From assembly GCF_965249985.1 (NCBI RefSeq), contig NZ_OZ252280.1: a stretch of 64,000 nucleotides of DNA; one strand, written 5' to 3'. The stretch is from Algiphilus sp022763315 (GTDB lineage Bacteria; Pseudomonadota; Gammaproteobacteria; Nevskiales; Nevskiaceae). The translations under genes were made by a program, and so were the position numbers. The stretch's first letter is position 1. Each line of letters begins with the position of its first letter. The notes under the pieces are model-generated. The model did no database searches. It was given only the letters and a program-made list of their open reading frames with translations, and was not told the DNA's origin. Below are positions 51,703 to 60,714 of this stretch, piece by piece.

Positions 51703-53089
51703 ATCAGCCGGCCCGGCGACACCTTTGCCTGCGCTCATCGACGAACTCTCTACGGCGACACAAAGCCTCCTCGACAGCCCCGTCAAGGCGCATTGCCGTC
51801 CACGCCGTGCGGGTCGGCCACTGGCAGCAATCTCCCTGGCATTGCCCGGCGCATTGTCGGCCGCCACGCCCGGTAGCTGGGATATTGACTCGGCGGTGCT
51901 GTTCTATTCCGAAACGGATCGCGTGCAGGCGATCGAACCTGTCATTTCGGCGACGCGCTGGTTCGATACGGACCGCGCGCTCAACACAAAGCTCGTCGTC
52001 GATACGCTGACGGGTGCCTCGCCCAACGGCGCCGTTCCCTCGCGCCTCCCGCAGACCTATACCCAGGCCTCCGGCAACGGGACCTATACCGTTGCACCCA
52101 ATACCATCCCGCTGGATGACACCTTTCGCGACACGCGGGTCGCCTTGAGCAGTAGCTGGCAGCAACCATTGACGAAAAACCTCAATGGCGACTTCGGCGT
52201 CGCGGCCTCGAACGAGTACGACTACTTTTCGCTCGCGCTCAATGGCGGACTGCGCTACAACCTGGCACAGAACAACGCCACACTCTCGGTGGCTTTGGCC
52301 TACGCAGCCGATACGCTCGAACCGGAAGGGGGCATTCCCATCAGGGGCGCCTGTCTGTTCGGCGCAAGTGCCAGCAACGGATGCAGCGCGACAAGCTTCG
52401 ACGCCACCCGGCGCAGTGCCGACGACAGCAAAGACACCCTGGATCTTCTGATGGGCTATACCCAGGTCCTTGGTATCCGTACCGTGGCGCAGCTCAATGT
52501 CACGCTGACCCAGTCGGATGGCTACCACAACGATCCCTTCAAACTCGTCAGCGTGGTGGATACCGACAACAGCAACGGCAATGGTATCGGCGAGCCGGAG
52601 CGGCATCTGCACGAAGGACGTCCCGAGAGCCGCCTCAAGCAAGGGCTGTTTGGCCGCATCAAGCATCAGTTCTTCGACCGGGACGTACTCGATGCCTCCT
52701 ATCGTTACCAGACGGATGACTGGGGCATGCAGGCCCATACGCTGGATCTGCGCTATCGCTGGTCCTTCCGCGCCCATCAAGCATTGACACCGCATCTGCG
52801 TTGGTACGATCAGTCAGCCGTTGACTTCTATCGTCCTTTCCTACGCGATGACGAAGCCTTGCCGACATACTTCACTGCGGACTATCGGCAGGGAACGTTC
52901 ACTGGCATCACCATCGGTGCCGAGTATGCCCATACCAGCCGCACCGGCACCGAATGGAAGATTGCCGTGGAGTACTACCAGCAGGATGGCGTGCACCCTG
53001 GCAACGCGCCGGGCCAACTCGCTGGTCGAGACATCTTCCCGGACCTGGAAGCCATCATGGTGCGCCTGAACTTCGATTTCGATTGGTAG
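51689..53089 (+). CDS. DUF3570 outer-membrane barrel-like protein
   Basis: A 466-residue protein of the DUF3570 family. An unusual N-terminal part of about 50 residues precedes a signal-like segment (RRAGRPLAAISLALPGALSA). The mature region is a run of amphipathic beta strands (IDSAVLFYSETDRVQAIEP, GDFGVAASNEYDYFSLALNG, ITIGAEYAHTSRTGTEWKIA) ending in LNFDFDW, the aromatic C-terminus of outer-membrane barrels. A GTG start at 51689 has GGAGG five bases before it; other GTGs are at 51677 and 51683. The role is unknown. Confidence 0.82.
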   Translation: MAATESAGPATPLPALIDELSTATQSLLDSPVKAHCRPRRAGRPLAAISLALPGALSAATPGSWDIDSAVLFYSETDRVQAIEPVISATRWFDTDRALNTKLVVDTLTGASPNGAVPSRLPQTYTQASGNGTYTVAPNTIPLDDTFRDTRVALSSSWQQPLTKNLNGDFGVAASNEYDYFSLALNGGLRYNLAQNNATLSVALAYAADTLEPEGGIPIRGACLFGASASNGCSATSFDATRRSADDSKDTLDLLMGYTQVLGIRTVAQLNVTLTQSDGYHNDPFKLVSVVDTDNSNGNGIGEPERHLHEGRPESRLKQGLFGRIKHQFFDRDVLDASYRYQTDDWGMQAHTLDLRYRWSFRAHQALTPHLRWYDQSAVDFYRPFLRDDEALPTYFTADYRQGTFTGITIGAEYAHTSRTGTEWKIAVEYYQQDGVHPGNAPGQLAGRDIFPDLEAIMVRLNFDFDW

Positions 53090-53997
53090 ACACACGCGAC
53101 ATTTGTCTGGAGCCGATCCCGGGTGGCGCTGGACAGCGGCTCTGGCGCGCGCGATTCCAGGCCATGGCCAGCCCCTGTGAAGTGCTTATCGACGATGTCT
53201 CCGACAGGTGCGCCCGGCGAATCGCCCGCATCGCAGCTGCGGAGGCATATAGGGTCGAGCAGCACTGGAGCCGCTACCGCAAGGACAACATCATCCATCG
53301 TATCAACACCGCGGATGGCCAGGCGGTCCGGGTCGATGAGGAAACCGGGCGCATGCTGGACTACGCGCAAACGCTGTGGCAGCTGTCGCAAGGGCGCTTC
53401 GACATCACCTCGGGCATTCTGCGACGGGCGTGGCATTTCGATGGATCAGACCGCCTTCCTACTGCTGCAGCCATCTGCAGCCTGCTCGCGCAAATCGGCT
53501 GGGATCGCGTGCAATGGGAGCGGCCGTGGCTCCGCATGCCAAGCGGCATGGAACTGGACTTCGGCGGCATCGGCAAGGAATACGCAGTAGACCGCAGCCT
53601 GCAACAGATCCGCTCAGCGAGCGCGGCGCCCGTGCTGATCAATTTTGGTGGCGATATTGTCTGCGATGGACCGCGCGCATCGGGTGCGCCGTGGCAAGTC
53701 GGCTTGCGCCATTGCGAGGCGAATGATGACGCTTCCAGTGGGCTTGAGTTGGAGGGGGGCGGCGTTGCTACCAGCGGCGATGCCTTTCGGTACGTGCTGC
53801 ACAACGGCATTCGCTACGGCCATGTGCTGGACGCCACGACCGGATGGCCTGTGCCCGGCGCACCAGCCAGCGTGACCGTGAAGGCCGCGCATTGCACCCT
53901 GGCGGGCATGCTCGCCACGCTGGCCCTGCTGCAGGGCGAACACGCTGCGGCCTTCCTGGATGCACAAAAGGCGGTGTATCGCCTCCAGCCACGGTAA
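53083..53997 (+). CDS. apbE: ApbE-family FAD:protein FMN transferase
   Basis: A protein of about 304 residues related to ApbE, which attaches FMN by a phosphoester bond to Ser/Thr of exported proteins. Motifs: FQAMASPCEVLI near the N-terminus, LWQLSQGRFDITSGILRRAW, MELDFGGIGKEYAVDR, LINFGGDIVCDG and YGHVLDATTGWPVPG, with the metal-binding Asp/Thr. No obvious signal peptide is seen with the TTG start at 53083; the first ATG is 53164, inside the conserved region. I see no canonical flavinylation motif in its neighbours, so its target is open. Confidence 0.86.
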   Translation: MVDTRDICLEPIPGGAGQRLWRARFQAMASPCEVLIDDVSDRCARRIARIAAAEAYRVEQHWSRYRKDNIIHRINTADGQAVRVDEETGRMLDYAQTLWQLSQGRFDITSGILRRAWHFDGSDRLPTAAAICSLLAQIGWDRVQWERPWLRMPSGMELDFGGIGKEYAVDRSLQQIRSASAAPVLINFGGDIVCDGPRASGAPWQVGLRHCEANDDASSGLELEGGGVATSGDAFRYVLHNGIRYGHVLDATTGWPVPGAPASVTVKAAHCTLAGMLATLALLQGEHAAAFLDAQKAVYRLQPR

Positions 53998-54054
53998 GCC
54001 GCAACCGATGGTGTCTGAGAACGGGCAGCGATAGTCAACGCGGGCGATGAAGCC

Positions 54055-54075
54055 GCCCTATCGGATCGATAGGGC
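54055..54075. promoter_or_regulatory. Inverted repeat upstream of peroxiredoxin (hairpin or operator)
   Basis: Arms GCCCTATCG and CGATAGGGC around GAT. It contains CTAT-N7-ATAG, the central half of the OxyR pattern, but the outer tetranucleotides match poorly. It may instead be a terminator for apbE, although no T-tract follows. Confidence 0.35.
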
Positions 54076-54146
54076 ATGCACCGCCCGTTATATAACTATT
54101 GCTGCTATCGTTATTCCCCACATAGACACCCGCCAGGAGCAAAAAG

Positions 54147-54773
54147 ATGAGCCTCAAGCTGGGCGATACCGCCCCGAACTTCACCATCCCGACCACCGCT
54201 GGGGATATCGACTTTCACCAATGGGCCGGCGATAGCTGGGTCTTCTTCTTCAGCCACCCTGCTGACTTCACCCCGGTCTGCACCACCGAGATGGGCCGCA
54301 CCGCCCAGCTTGCGCCGGAATTCGACGGCCGCAACGTCAAGCCGCTGGGGCTCTCCACCGACTCGGTGGAAGAGCATCTGAAGTGGATCAAGGACGTCGA
54401 CGAGACCCAGAACACGACGCTGGAATTCCCCATCGTGGCGGACAAGGACCGCACGATTGCGCAGATCTACGGGATGATGCACCCCGGCGAGAGCGAGACC
54501 GCCGCCGTGCGCAGCGTCTTCATCATCGACCCGAACAAGAAGATTCGGCTGACCATGACCTACCCGATGTCGGTGGGCCGCAACTTTGCCGAGATCCTGC
54601 GGGTCATCGACGCCTTGCAGCTCGGCGACAAGCATCGCGTCGCCACACCGGCTGACTGGACGCCCGGCGGCAAGGTCATCATCCCGCCGTCGATCCCCAA
54701 TAGCGAAGCCGAATCGCTCTTCCCCAACGGCTGGGACGAGGTGAAGCCCTACCTGCGCTACACCACCGTCTGA
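54147..54773 (+). CDS. 1-Cys (Prx6-type) peroxiredoxin
   Basis: A 208-residue Prx6-group enzyme that reduces peroxides. The active-site block SHPADFTPVCTTEMG gives peroxidatic Cys45 with the preceding Pro and Thr. There is no resolving Cys in the C-terminal part, which has the long Prx6 extension (WTPGGKVIIPPSIP, PYLRYTTV). Cytoplasmic, no signal. ATG preceded by GGAGC. Located between the apbE operon and an orphan exported protein, both with their own hairpins, so probably monocistronic. Confidence 0.94.
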   Translation: MSLKLGDTAPNFTIPTTAGDIDFHQWAGDSWVFFFSHPADFTPVCTTEMGRTAQLAPEFDGRNVKPLGLSTDSVEEHLKWIKDVDETQNTTLEFPIVADKDRTIAQIYGMMHPGESETAAVRSVFIIDPNKKIRLTMTYPMSVGRNFAEILRVIDALQLGDKHRVATPADWTPGGKVIIPPSIPNSEAESLFPNGWDEVKPYLRYTTV

Positions 54774-54801
54774 GTCGCACACACTGCCTATGCGCAATAC
54801 C

Positions 54802-54835
54802 GCAAAGCCCGGGACCGAAAGGCTCCGGGCTTTGC
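54802..54835. terminator. Terminator-like hairpin after peroxiredoxin
   Basis: Eleven-pair stem with arms GCAAAGCCCGG and CCGGGCTTTGC around a 12-base loop, 29 bases past the stop. Only a short T-rich TATGTT follows, so strength is moderate. Confidence 0.6.
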
Positions 54836-54868
54836 TATGTTGAATCCCGCCTTGACCGGAGCCTCGCC

Positions 54869-55633
54869 ATGCCCTTCCCCCGCCTTCGCCGCCTTTCGAC
54901 AGCCGTTCTGCTTCTCATCACCGCCAGCTCCAGTGTCTACGCTGCGGCCGTGCCGACCGAGGTCACCGTGCGCGTGCGCTCCCACGACGCCAAATTCATT
55001 GGCTCCGGTGTCGGCGGCATGCAGCTCCGCATCGAGGACGCCGTGACCGGCGCGCTGCTGGACAGCGGCATGATCAGCGGCGGCACCGGCGACACCGAAC
55101 GCCTGATGAAGGAGTCGCAGACGCGCGGCGACACCCTCGCCGATGACAAGACCGCGCACTACACCAGCACCCTGATGCTGGAAGCGCCAACACGGATTCG
55201 GATCCGCCTGACGGGGCCCTTGGATGTGCCGGCCGCAATACAGGATCTCAGCCTGACCACCTGGGTCGTCCCTGGGAAGGACATCCGCGGCGACGGCCTG
55301 GTGCTGCATCTGCCCGGCCTGATCGTCGACGCCAGGAATCTCGGCGTACAGGACGGCAGCCTCCCGCTGATTGCCGACGTCACCCTGATGTGCGGCTGCC
55401 CGATCACCGAGGGCGGCCTCTGGGACAGCGCGGACTATGAGGTACAGGCGCGCATCGTCGGCCCCGATGGCACCGTGGCGACGCGCGATCTTGCCTTCGG
55501 CGGCGAGCCCAATCGGTTTCAGGGCAGCTACACCCCCGATGCAGCGGGCCTATACATGGTCACTATCTGGGCCCATAACGCGAAGACCGGCAATACCGGC
55601 GCCGCGACCTACAGCATCCACCACAACGACTGA
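54869..55633 (+). CDS. Orphan exported beta-rich protein
   Basis: A 254-residue exported protein (signal LSTAVLLLITASSSVYAAA). No family recognised. The mature part is beta-rich, with VTVRVRSHDAKFIGSGVGG and a mid-protein CGCPI motif (MCGCPITEGGLWDS) followed by an Ig-like block: VQARIVGPDGTVATRDLAF, then TPDAAGLYMVTIWAHNAKTG. The single CxC could bind a metal such as copper. It stands alone between peroxiredoxin and malate synthase. Confidence 0.72.
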   Translation: MPFPRLRRLSTAVLLLITASSSVYAAAVPTEVTVRVRSHDAKFIGSGVGGMQLRIEDAVTGALLDSGMISGGTGDTERLMKESQTRGDTLADDKTAHYTSTLMLEAPTRIRIRLTGPLDVPAAIQDLSLTTWVVPGKDIRGDGLVLHLPGLIVDARNLGVQDGSLPLIADVTLMCGCPITEGGLWDSADYEVQARIVGPDGTVATRDLAFGGEPNRFQGSYTPDAAGLYMVTIWAHNAKTGNTGAATYSIHHND

Positions 55634-55747
55634 AACAGGGTCAGGAAGCCCATCGCCGAAGAACAGGGCTTTGCGCGAAAAGGGCTTCCTCCGCCCGCGC
55701 GACTAAAATACGGTCGTTTCATACCACTCTAGGCCAGGAAGGGATCG

Positions 55748-57937
55748 ATGACCGAGTACACCCAGGTCGGCGGATTGCGCGTCGCCACCCCACTCAAGAC
55801 GTTGGTGGATCAGGAAATCTGCCCGGGAACCGGCGTCGAAGCGGCCCATTTCTGGGGCGCGCTGGAAAAGGCCGTGGCCGAATTCACGCCGCGCAATCGC
55901 GAGCTGCTGGCACGCCGCGACACGCTGCAGGAACAGATCGACCAGTGGCATCAGCAGCGCAAGGGCCAGCCGCATGACGCCGCGGCCTACAAGCAGTTCC
56001 TGAGCGATATCGGCTACCTCGAGGAAGCACCGGCCGACTTCAATGTCACCACGGCCAATGTCGACACGGAAATCACCGCCATGGCCGGCCCGCAGCTGGT
56101 GGTCCCGGTGCGCAATGCGCGCTATGCGCTCAATGCCTCCAACGCGCGCTGGGGCAGTCTCTATGACGCCCTCTACGGCTTTGACGTGATTCCCGAGGAC
56201 GGCGGCGCTGAGCGCGGTGGTGCCTATAACCCGGTGCGCGGCCAGAAGGTCATCGCCTTCGCCCGCGCCCACCTCGACGAAAGTACCCCGCTGGCTTCGG
56301 GCAGCCACGCCGACGCCACCGCCTACCGCGTGGTCGACGGCGCGCTGCAGGTCACGCTGGAAGACGGCAACCAGACCGGACTAGAGACCCCGGCCCAGTT
56401 CGTCGGCTACATGGGCGATGCCGCCCAACCGACCGCGATCCTGCTCAAGAACAACGGCCTGCACATCGAAATCCAGATCGATGCGACGAGCCCCATCGGC
56501 AAGACCGACAAGGCCGGCGTCAAGGATCTGCTGGTGGAAGCCGCCGTCAGCACGATCATGGACTGCGAGGACTCGGTGGCGGCGGTCGATGCCGCCGACA
56601 AGTGCGAGGTGTACAGCAACTGGCTGGGCCTGATGAAGGGCACACTGACCGAGCAGGTGGCCAAGGGCGACAAGACCATCACCCGCGTCCTCAACGAGGA
56701 CCGCTTCTACACCACGCCCGACGGCGGCGAGCTGCGCCTGCACGGCCGCAGCCTGCTCTTCGTGCGCAATGTTGGGCATCTGATGACCAACCCGGCGATC
56801 CTCGACGCCAATGGCGACGAGATCTTCGAAGGCATCATGGACGGCTTCATGACGGCGCTGTGCGCCATGCACGATCTCAAGGCCGACCCCACGGCGCGCG
56901 ACCGCAAGAGCAACTCGCGCACGGGTTCCGTCTACATCGTGAAGCCGAAGATGCACGGCTCGGACGAGGTGCGCTTCGCCAATGAGCTCTTTGCCACCAT
57001 CGAAGACGCCCTCGGGCTGGCGCGCGACACCCTCAAGATCGGCATCATGGACGAGGAGCGCCGCACCACCGTCAACCTCAAGGCCTGCATCAAGGCCGCG
57101 CAGTCGCGCGTGGTCTTCATCAACACTGGCTTCCTCGACCGCACCGGTGATGAGATCCACACCAGCATGCAGGCCGGCCCGATGATCGCCAAGAGCAAGA
57201 TGAAGCAGACGGCGTGGATCAAGGCCTACGAGGACTGGAACGTGGATGTTGGCATCTGCTGTGGCCTGCCGGGCCACGCCCAGATCGGCAAGGGCATGTG
57301 GCCCATGCCGGACGAGATGGCCGCCATGCTGGAACAAAAGATCGGCCATCCGCAGGCCGGCGCCACCACCGCCTGGGTGCCCTCGCCCACCGGCGCCACC
57401 CTGCACAGCATCCACTATCACCGCGTCAACGTGTTCCAGCGCATCGAGGAACTGCGTTCGCGCGAACACGCCAAGCTGGACGACATCCTCACCATTCCGT
57501 TGATGGAGGATGCCGGCAGCCTGTCTGCCGCCGAGGTGCAGCAGGAACTCGACAACAGCGCGCAGACCATCCTCGGCTACGTGGTGCGCTGGATCGACCA
57601 GGGCATCGGCTGCTCCAAGGTGCCCGACATCCACGACGTGGGCCTGATGGAAGACCGTGCCACTTTGCGCATCTCCAGCCAGCACATCGCCAACTGGCTG
57701 GTGCACGGCGTCTGCACCAAGGAACAGGTGACCGACACGCTGAAGCGCATGGCCGAGGTCGTGGACCGCCAAAACAGCGGCGATCCGCTGTACGAACCCA
57801 TGGCGCCCAAGTTCGACGGTATCGCCTTCCAAGCGGCTAGCGCTCTTATCTTTGAGGGGACCACGCAGCCCAGCGGATACACCGAACCGCTGCTGCACGC
57901 CTATCGCCTGAAGAAGAAGGCCCAGCAGGCCGCCTGA
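55748..57937 (+). CDS. glcB: Malate synthase G
   Basis: A 729-residue monomeric malate synthase (E. coli GlcB 723), condensing glyoxylate with acetyl-CoA in the glyoxylate bypass. Conserved blocks: YALNASNARWGSLYDALYG, IMDCEDSVAAVDAADK, NSRTGSVYIVKPKMHGSDEV, GIMDEERRTTVNLKACI and FINTGFLDRTGDEIHTSM, which form the TIM-barrel active site with catalytic Asp and Mg ligands. Together with fadIJ it allows growth on fatty acids. The neighbouring gene downstream encodes a DUF3228 protein. Confidence 0.96.
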   Translation: MTEYTQVGGLRVATPLKTLVDQEICPGTGVEAAHFWGALEKAVAEFTPRNRELLARRDTLQEQIDQWHQQRKGQPHDAAAYKQFLSDIGYLEEAPADFNVTTANVDTEITAMAGPQLVVPVRNARYALNASNARWGSLYDALYGFDVIPEDGGAERGGAYNPVRGQKVIAFARAHLDESTPLASGSHADATAYRVVDGALQVTLEDGNQTGLETPAQFVGYMGDAAQPTAILLKNNGLHIEIQIDATSPIGKTDKAGVKDLLVEAAVSTIMDCEDSVAAVDAADKCEVYSNWLGLMKGTLTEQVAKGDKTITRVLNEDRFYTTPDGGELRLHGRSLLFVRNVGHLMTNPAILDANGDEIFEGIMDGFMTALCAMHDLKADPTARDRKSNSRTGSVYIVKPKMHGSDEVRFANELFATIEDALGLARDTLKIGIMDEERRTTVNLKACIKAAQSRVVFINTGFLDRTGDEIHTSMQAGPMIAKSKMKQTAWIKAYEDWNVDVGICCGLPGHAQIGKGMWPMPDEMAAMLEQKIGHPQAGATTAWVPSPTGATLHSIHYHRVNVFQRIEELRSREHAKLDDILTIPLMEDAGSLSAAEVQQELDNSAQTILGYVVRWIDQGIGCSKVPDIHDVGLMEDRATLRISSQHIANWLVHGVCTKEQVTDTLKRMAEVVDRQNSGDPLYEPMAPKFDGIAFQAASALIFEGTTQPSGYTEPLLHAYRLKKKAQQAA

Positions 57938-58042
57938 AGTCGACCTGCCATCCGCGGGCGCGCGCAGGCTCCGGTCTGCGTGCGCCTTGCGGGCCGGAGG
58001 GCCCTGGCCCCGCGCACGCCTTCCCCTAACGAGAGATCGCTG

Positions 58043-58606
58043 ATGACGGTAGCGCTGACCGAATTCGCGCGCACGCGCCTTTTTCCCCGCCAGAGTCGTC
58101 GCAACGCCATCCGCGGCACCGACGCCGCGGCCTTCGAGCAGTACATCAATGCGCACGCGCCGATGAAGGTGCTGGAAGGCTACGCCCCCTTCTGCCAGCT
58201 CTGGGTCTACCGCAACTGGACGGAAACCCGCTGCGCGACCATCCCTATCACCGACGAGAACCGCCATCTGCTGCGCTCGGGTTATGAAGCACGCAACAGC
58301 AAGGAGCTCCCCGTCCTCAATCGCTGGTTTGAGGGCATCGAGGCGCCCGTGGCGGACTACCTGATCGTCATCGTCTACGACCGGGAGCAGATGGCCAAGG
58401 AAGGCGACGCCATTGATGCCGACTGGGGCGTCGTCGGTTGTCTGGCCACCGCCGAACCCGAGGAAATTCCGATGGCCCCGATCACCATGCTGCGCAACGC
58501 GCTGGGTGTGGAAGAAGGCGGCTCGGGCGTGCCCCTCGACCGCAACGCCTATCTCAAGAGCGTGGCCTTCTGGGAGCTGCACGCCAACTGGCGCGCCCCC
58601 GACTAA
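58043..58606 (+). CDS. DUF3228 family protein
   Basis: A 187-residue soluble protein of the DUF3228 family: FARTRLFPRQSRRNAIRGTD, then YAPFCQLWVYRNWTETRCA and DWGVVGCLATAEPEEIPMAPIT, then the C-terminal RNAYLKSVAFWELHANWR. Function is unknown. ATG at 58043 is preceded by GAGAG. The frame extends upstream but without resemblance. It lies 106 bases past glcB and may share its transcript. Confidence 0.85.
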   Translation: MTVALTEFARTRLFPRQSRRNAIRGTDAAAFEQYINAHAPMKVLEGYAPFCQLWVYRNWTETRCATIPITDENRHLLRSGYEARNSKELPVLNRWFEGIEAPVADYLIVIVYDREQMAKEGDAIDADWGVVGCLATAEPEEIPMAPITMLRNALGVEEGGSGVPLDRNAYLKSVAFWELHANWRAPD

Positions 58607-58760
58607 TGCACGCGCCCGAGCCTTGCTAGACACACGTGGTGCCGCGATCGCGCCGCTGCCTCAGGCCGCGCCCGTCGCCTTTGCGTCACTCTGACGAGCC
58701 ACCAAAGGCCGCGCGATCCGCCGCAAAAAAATCCGCGACGACAAAGACTTCCTCTAGTGT

Positions 58761-58788
58761 TTGCGCGCAATCGATCCTCTTGTATACT
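58761..58788 (+). promoter_or_regulatory. Promoter of tRNA-Arg
   Basis: TTGCGC, 16 bases, TATACT: a good sigma-70 -10 and partial -35. The GC-rich sequence after the -10 (ACGCGCCC) resembles the discriminator of stringently controlled stable-RNA promoters. It is about 100 bases before the mature tRNA, so a leader would be processed. Confidence 0.5.
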
Positions 58789-58888
58789 ACGCGCCCTCGC
58801 AAGGGTGGTGGGGGCATGACTGCTCTCCCGCACCAAGTAGCGGTGCACCGGCGCAAGCCGGATCAACACCCGCGAGTCAGCGAAGCAC

Positions 58889-58965
<77 letters not shown>

Positions 58966-58970
58966 AATCG

Positions 58971-59012
58971 AAAGGGGATCAGCGTCGAACGCGCTCATCC
59001 CCTTTTTCTTTG
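58971..59012 (+). terminator. Intrinsic terminator of the tRNA gene
   Basis: Stem AAAGGGGAT/ATCCCCTTT with further inner pairing, followed by TTTTTCTTT. Starts six bases after the tRNA CCA. A clear rho-independent terminator. Confidence 0.88.
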
Positions 59013-59175
59013 CCGGTCGATACCCATTGCTTCACTGCCCTCCTCTGCACGCCTGTCCTCCTCGTGTCGAAGCCTTTGCAAAGCCTGCGCAGCGTCACGC
59101 CAAGCGTCCTCGCTGAAACGTTTAGGCTGGTGCATCGCGCTGACCGCGCGATTCATAAGAACGAGGAGACACAAC

Positions 59176-60519
59176 ATGGCTTTTCGGCCGCATCTGCACC
59201 TTGCGTGCATTGCAGCGCTCATAACTGCGATCACTCACCCCGCCTTAGCGCAGGCGGAATACGAACCGGATGATGTAGGCCAAGCGATCGAGGAGTTCGT
59301 GGCGACCTGTCGCCCGCTGTATGAGGAACTCGACGCCGCCGTTGCCGAAGCGGGGGTGGGAGACGCTTCATACCGCCGAATTCCCGGCCTCCCCTTTCTG
59401 CGTGGCAGCCGCACGCTCGCCTCCTTCGCACCCCCATTGAGCGATCTCCATCGCGCCGGCGAATGGCTGATGCAGATGCGATTCAACGATGCCTTCTCGC
59501 GCGAAATCGAGATGCAAAGCCTTGGGTGGCCCGCGCAAAAGGTGGCCGTGACGATGTCGGACATCCGATTGTGCGCCGTCTGGCTGTCAGCCCTGGAGTT
59601 GCAGGAGCCTGAGCGCTGGCAGCAGCTCCTGGACGACGTGGCACCACGCTCGGGTATGGCGGACACCCAAAGTGTTCGGCAGCGATTGGAGAAGCTGCGG
59701 GTCTCGCTGACGGACAAGGACGCGCGTCGAGTGGTCATGGCACCGCCCTCCTCACCCGAGACGGCGCAGGTGCTCGCCCAGTTCGAGAAGCTCCCCCGCG
59801 ACCCACTGGGCCGGACTGGAATGGTCAGCGATGCATGGCAAGCGCTCGCGGCACATTACGCACCGGCGCTGATCCGCACATCCGACGAGGCGCATGCGCC
59901 CACCATCGGCACCCTGCGTTGGGAGGACGCGACACTGGTCATTGAGGTGCGTACGCCCACCCTCTACTATCAACCTACCTTCGTGCGCGTCGCGGACCGT
60001 ACGCTGTTGCAGTTCAACTATTTCGCCTGGCGCAGCCAGGACGAACAGTCCCTGGAGGGCCACGCATGGCGCGTCACCCTCAATGAAGCGGGGATGCCGC
60101 TGCTGTACGAAACCATTGATCAGAGTGGGCAGAACTATCAGTGGCGTGAGGCCCGGCGCGATGCCGATGAACGGCCGGCCGCTGCCTTTACACGCCGGGA
60201 TGAAGCGGGCCTCACCGTCCTTCCCCGCGCGGCGAGCACGACGACTACGGTCTACGCCCTCGAGCCCTATGAAACCGTACTGAAGCTGCCCACCGACGCG
60301 GGAGGCATTCGCAGCGCCTTCGATCCGCAAGGACGCTTGCGTAGCGCGGACGCCGGGCAGCGTTCCTTTCAATACGGCCACATCCCAGTCGCCGCACTCG
60401 ACGGCCTGCCCTTCAATGACCCCCGCCTGACCGCACAGCTCATCGACATGCGCGATGGCGGCGGCACACTCGCCATGCGCAGCGCGACTGCAGCCACGAA
60501 GGCGAAGAAGGCTGACTAG
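59176..60519 (+). CDS. Orphan exported protein of unknown function
   Basis: A 447-residue exported protein (signal LACIAALITAITHPALAQA). No family recognised. An N-terminal helical half (about 25-210, containing AIEEFVATCRPLYEELDAAV) is followed by a beta-rich half (about 245-420) with LLQFNYFAWRSQDEQSLEG and WRVTLNEAGMPLLYETID. C-terminal residues are Lys/Ala-rich. The start at 59176 has GAGGAGACAC upstream. It stands alone between tRNA-Arg and umuC, which points the other way. Confidence 0.72.
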   Translation: MAFRPHLHLACIAALITAITHPALAQAEYEPDDVGQAIEEFVATCRPLYEELDAAVAEAGVGDASYRRIPGLPFLRGSRTLASFAPPLSDLHRAGEWLMQMRFNDAFSREIEMQSLGWPAQKVAVTMSDIRLCAVWLSALELQEPERWQQLLDDVAPRSGMADTQSVRQRLEKLRVSLTDKDARRVVMAPPSSPETAQVLAQFEKLPRDPLGRTGMVSDAWQALAAHYAPALIRTSDEAHAPTIGTLRWEDATLVIEVRTPTLYYQPTFVRVADRTLLQFNYFAWRSQDEQSLEGHAWRVTLNEAGMPLLYETIDQSGQNYQWREARRDADERPAAAFTRRDEAGLTVLPRAASTTTTVYALEPYETVLKLPTDAGGIRSAFDPQGRLRSADAGQRSFQYGHIPVAALDGLPFNDPRLTAQLIDMRDGGGTLAMRSATAATKAKKAD

Positions 60520-60714
60520 GGCCGACGAAGGAACAGCGACACCCGACCAGAGCAAGCCGGCCCACTGCGGTGGGCTATGTCAAAGCGTCGTGGTGCATCG
60601 AGTATCCACCACCACAATGCACTTCATCGTGCGCGGGCGGCACGCGGCCATGAGCCGACGTGCTTGGCACGGACCGACGCCGATCCGCCATCGCGCACGC
60701 GGACAACGCCGCAC

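Noticed and set aside
55643..55690. Terminator AGGAAGCCC...GGGCTTCCT after the 254-residue exported protein
   Set aside because: The arms pair perfectly, but the loop is 30 bases and no T-tract follows, so function is doubtful.
56381..58633. 750-residue open frame antisense to malate synthase
   Set aside because: It lies wholly opposite glcB and the DUF3228 gene, has no family resemblance and shows the low-complexity His/Gly/Arg-rich composition typical of antisense frames in high-GC DNA.
58800..58888. Possible second tRNA or small RNA before tRNA-Arg
   Set aside because: A CCGGCGCAAGCCGG hairpin is present, but no second cloverleaf can be drawn. It is more simply the tRNA leader.
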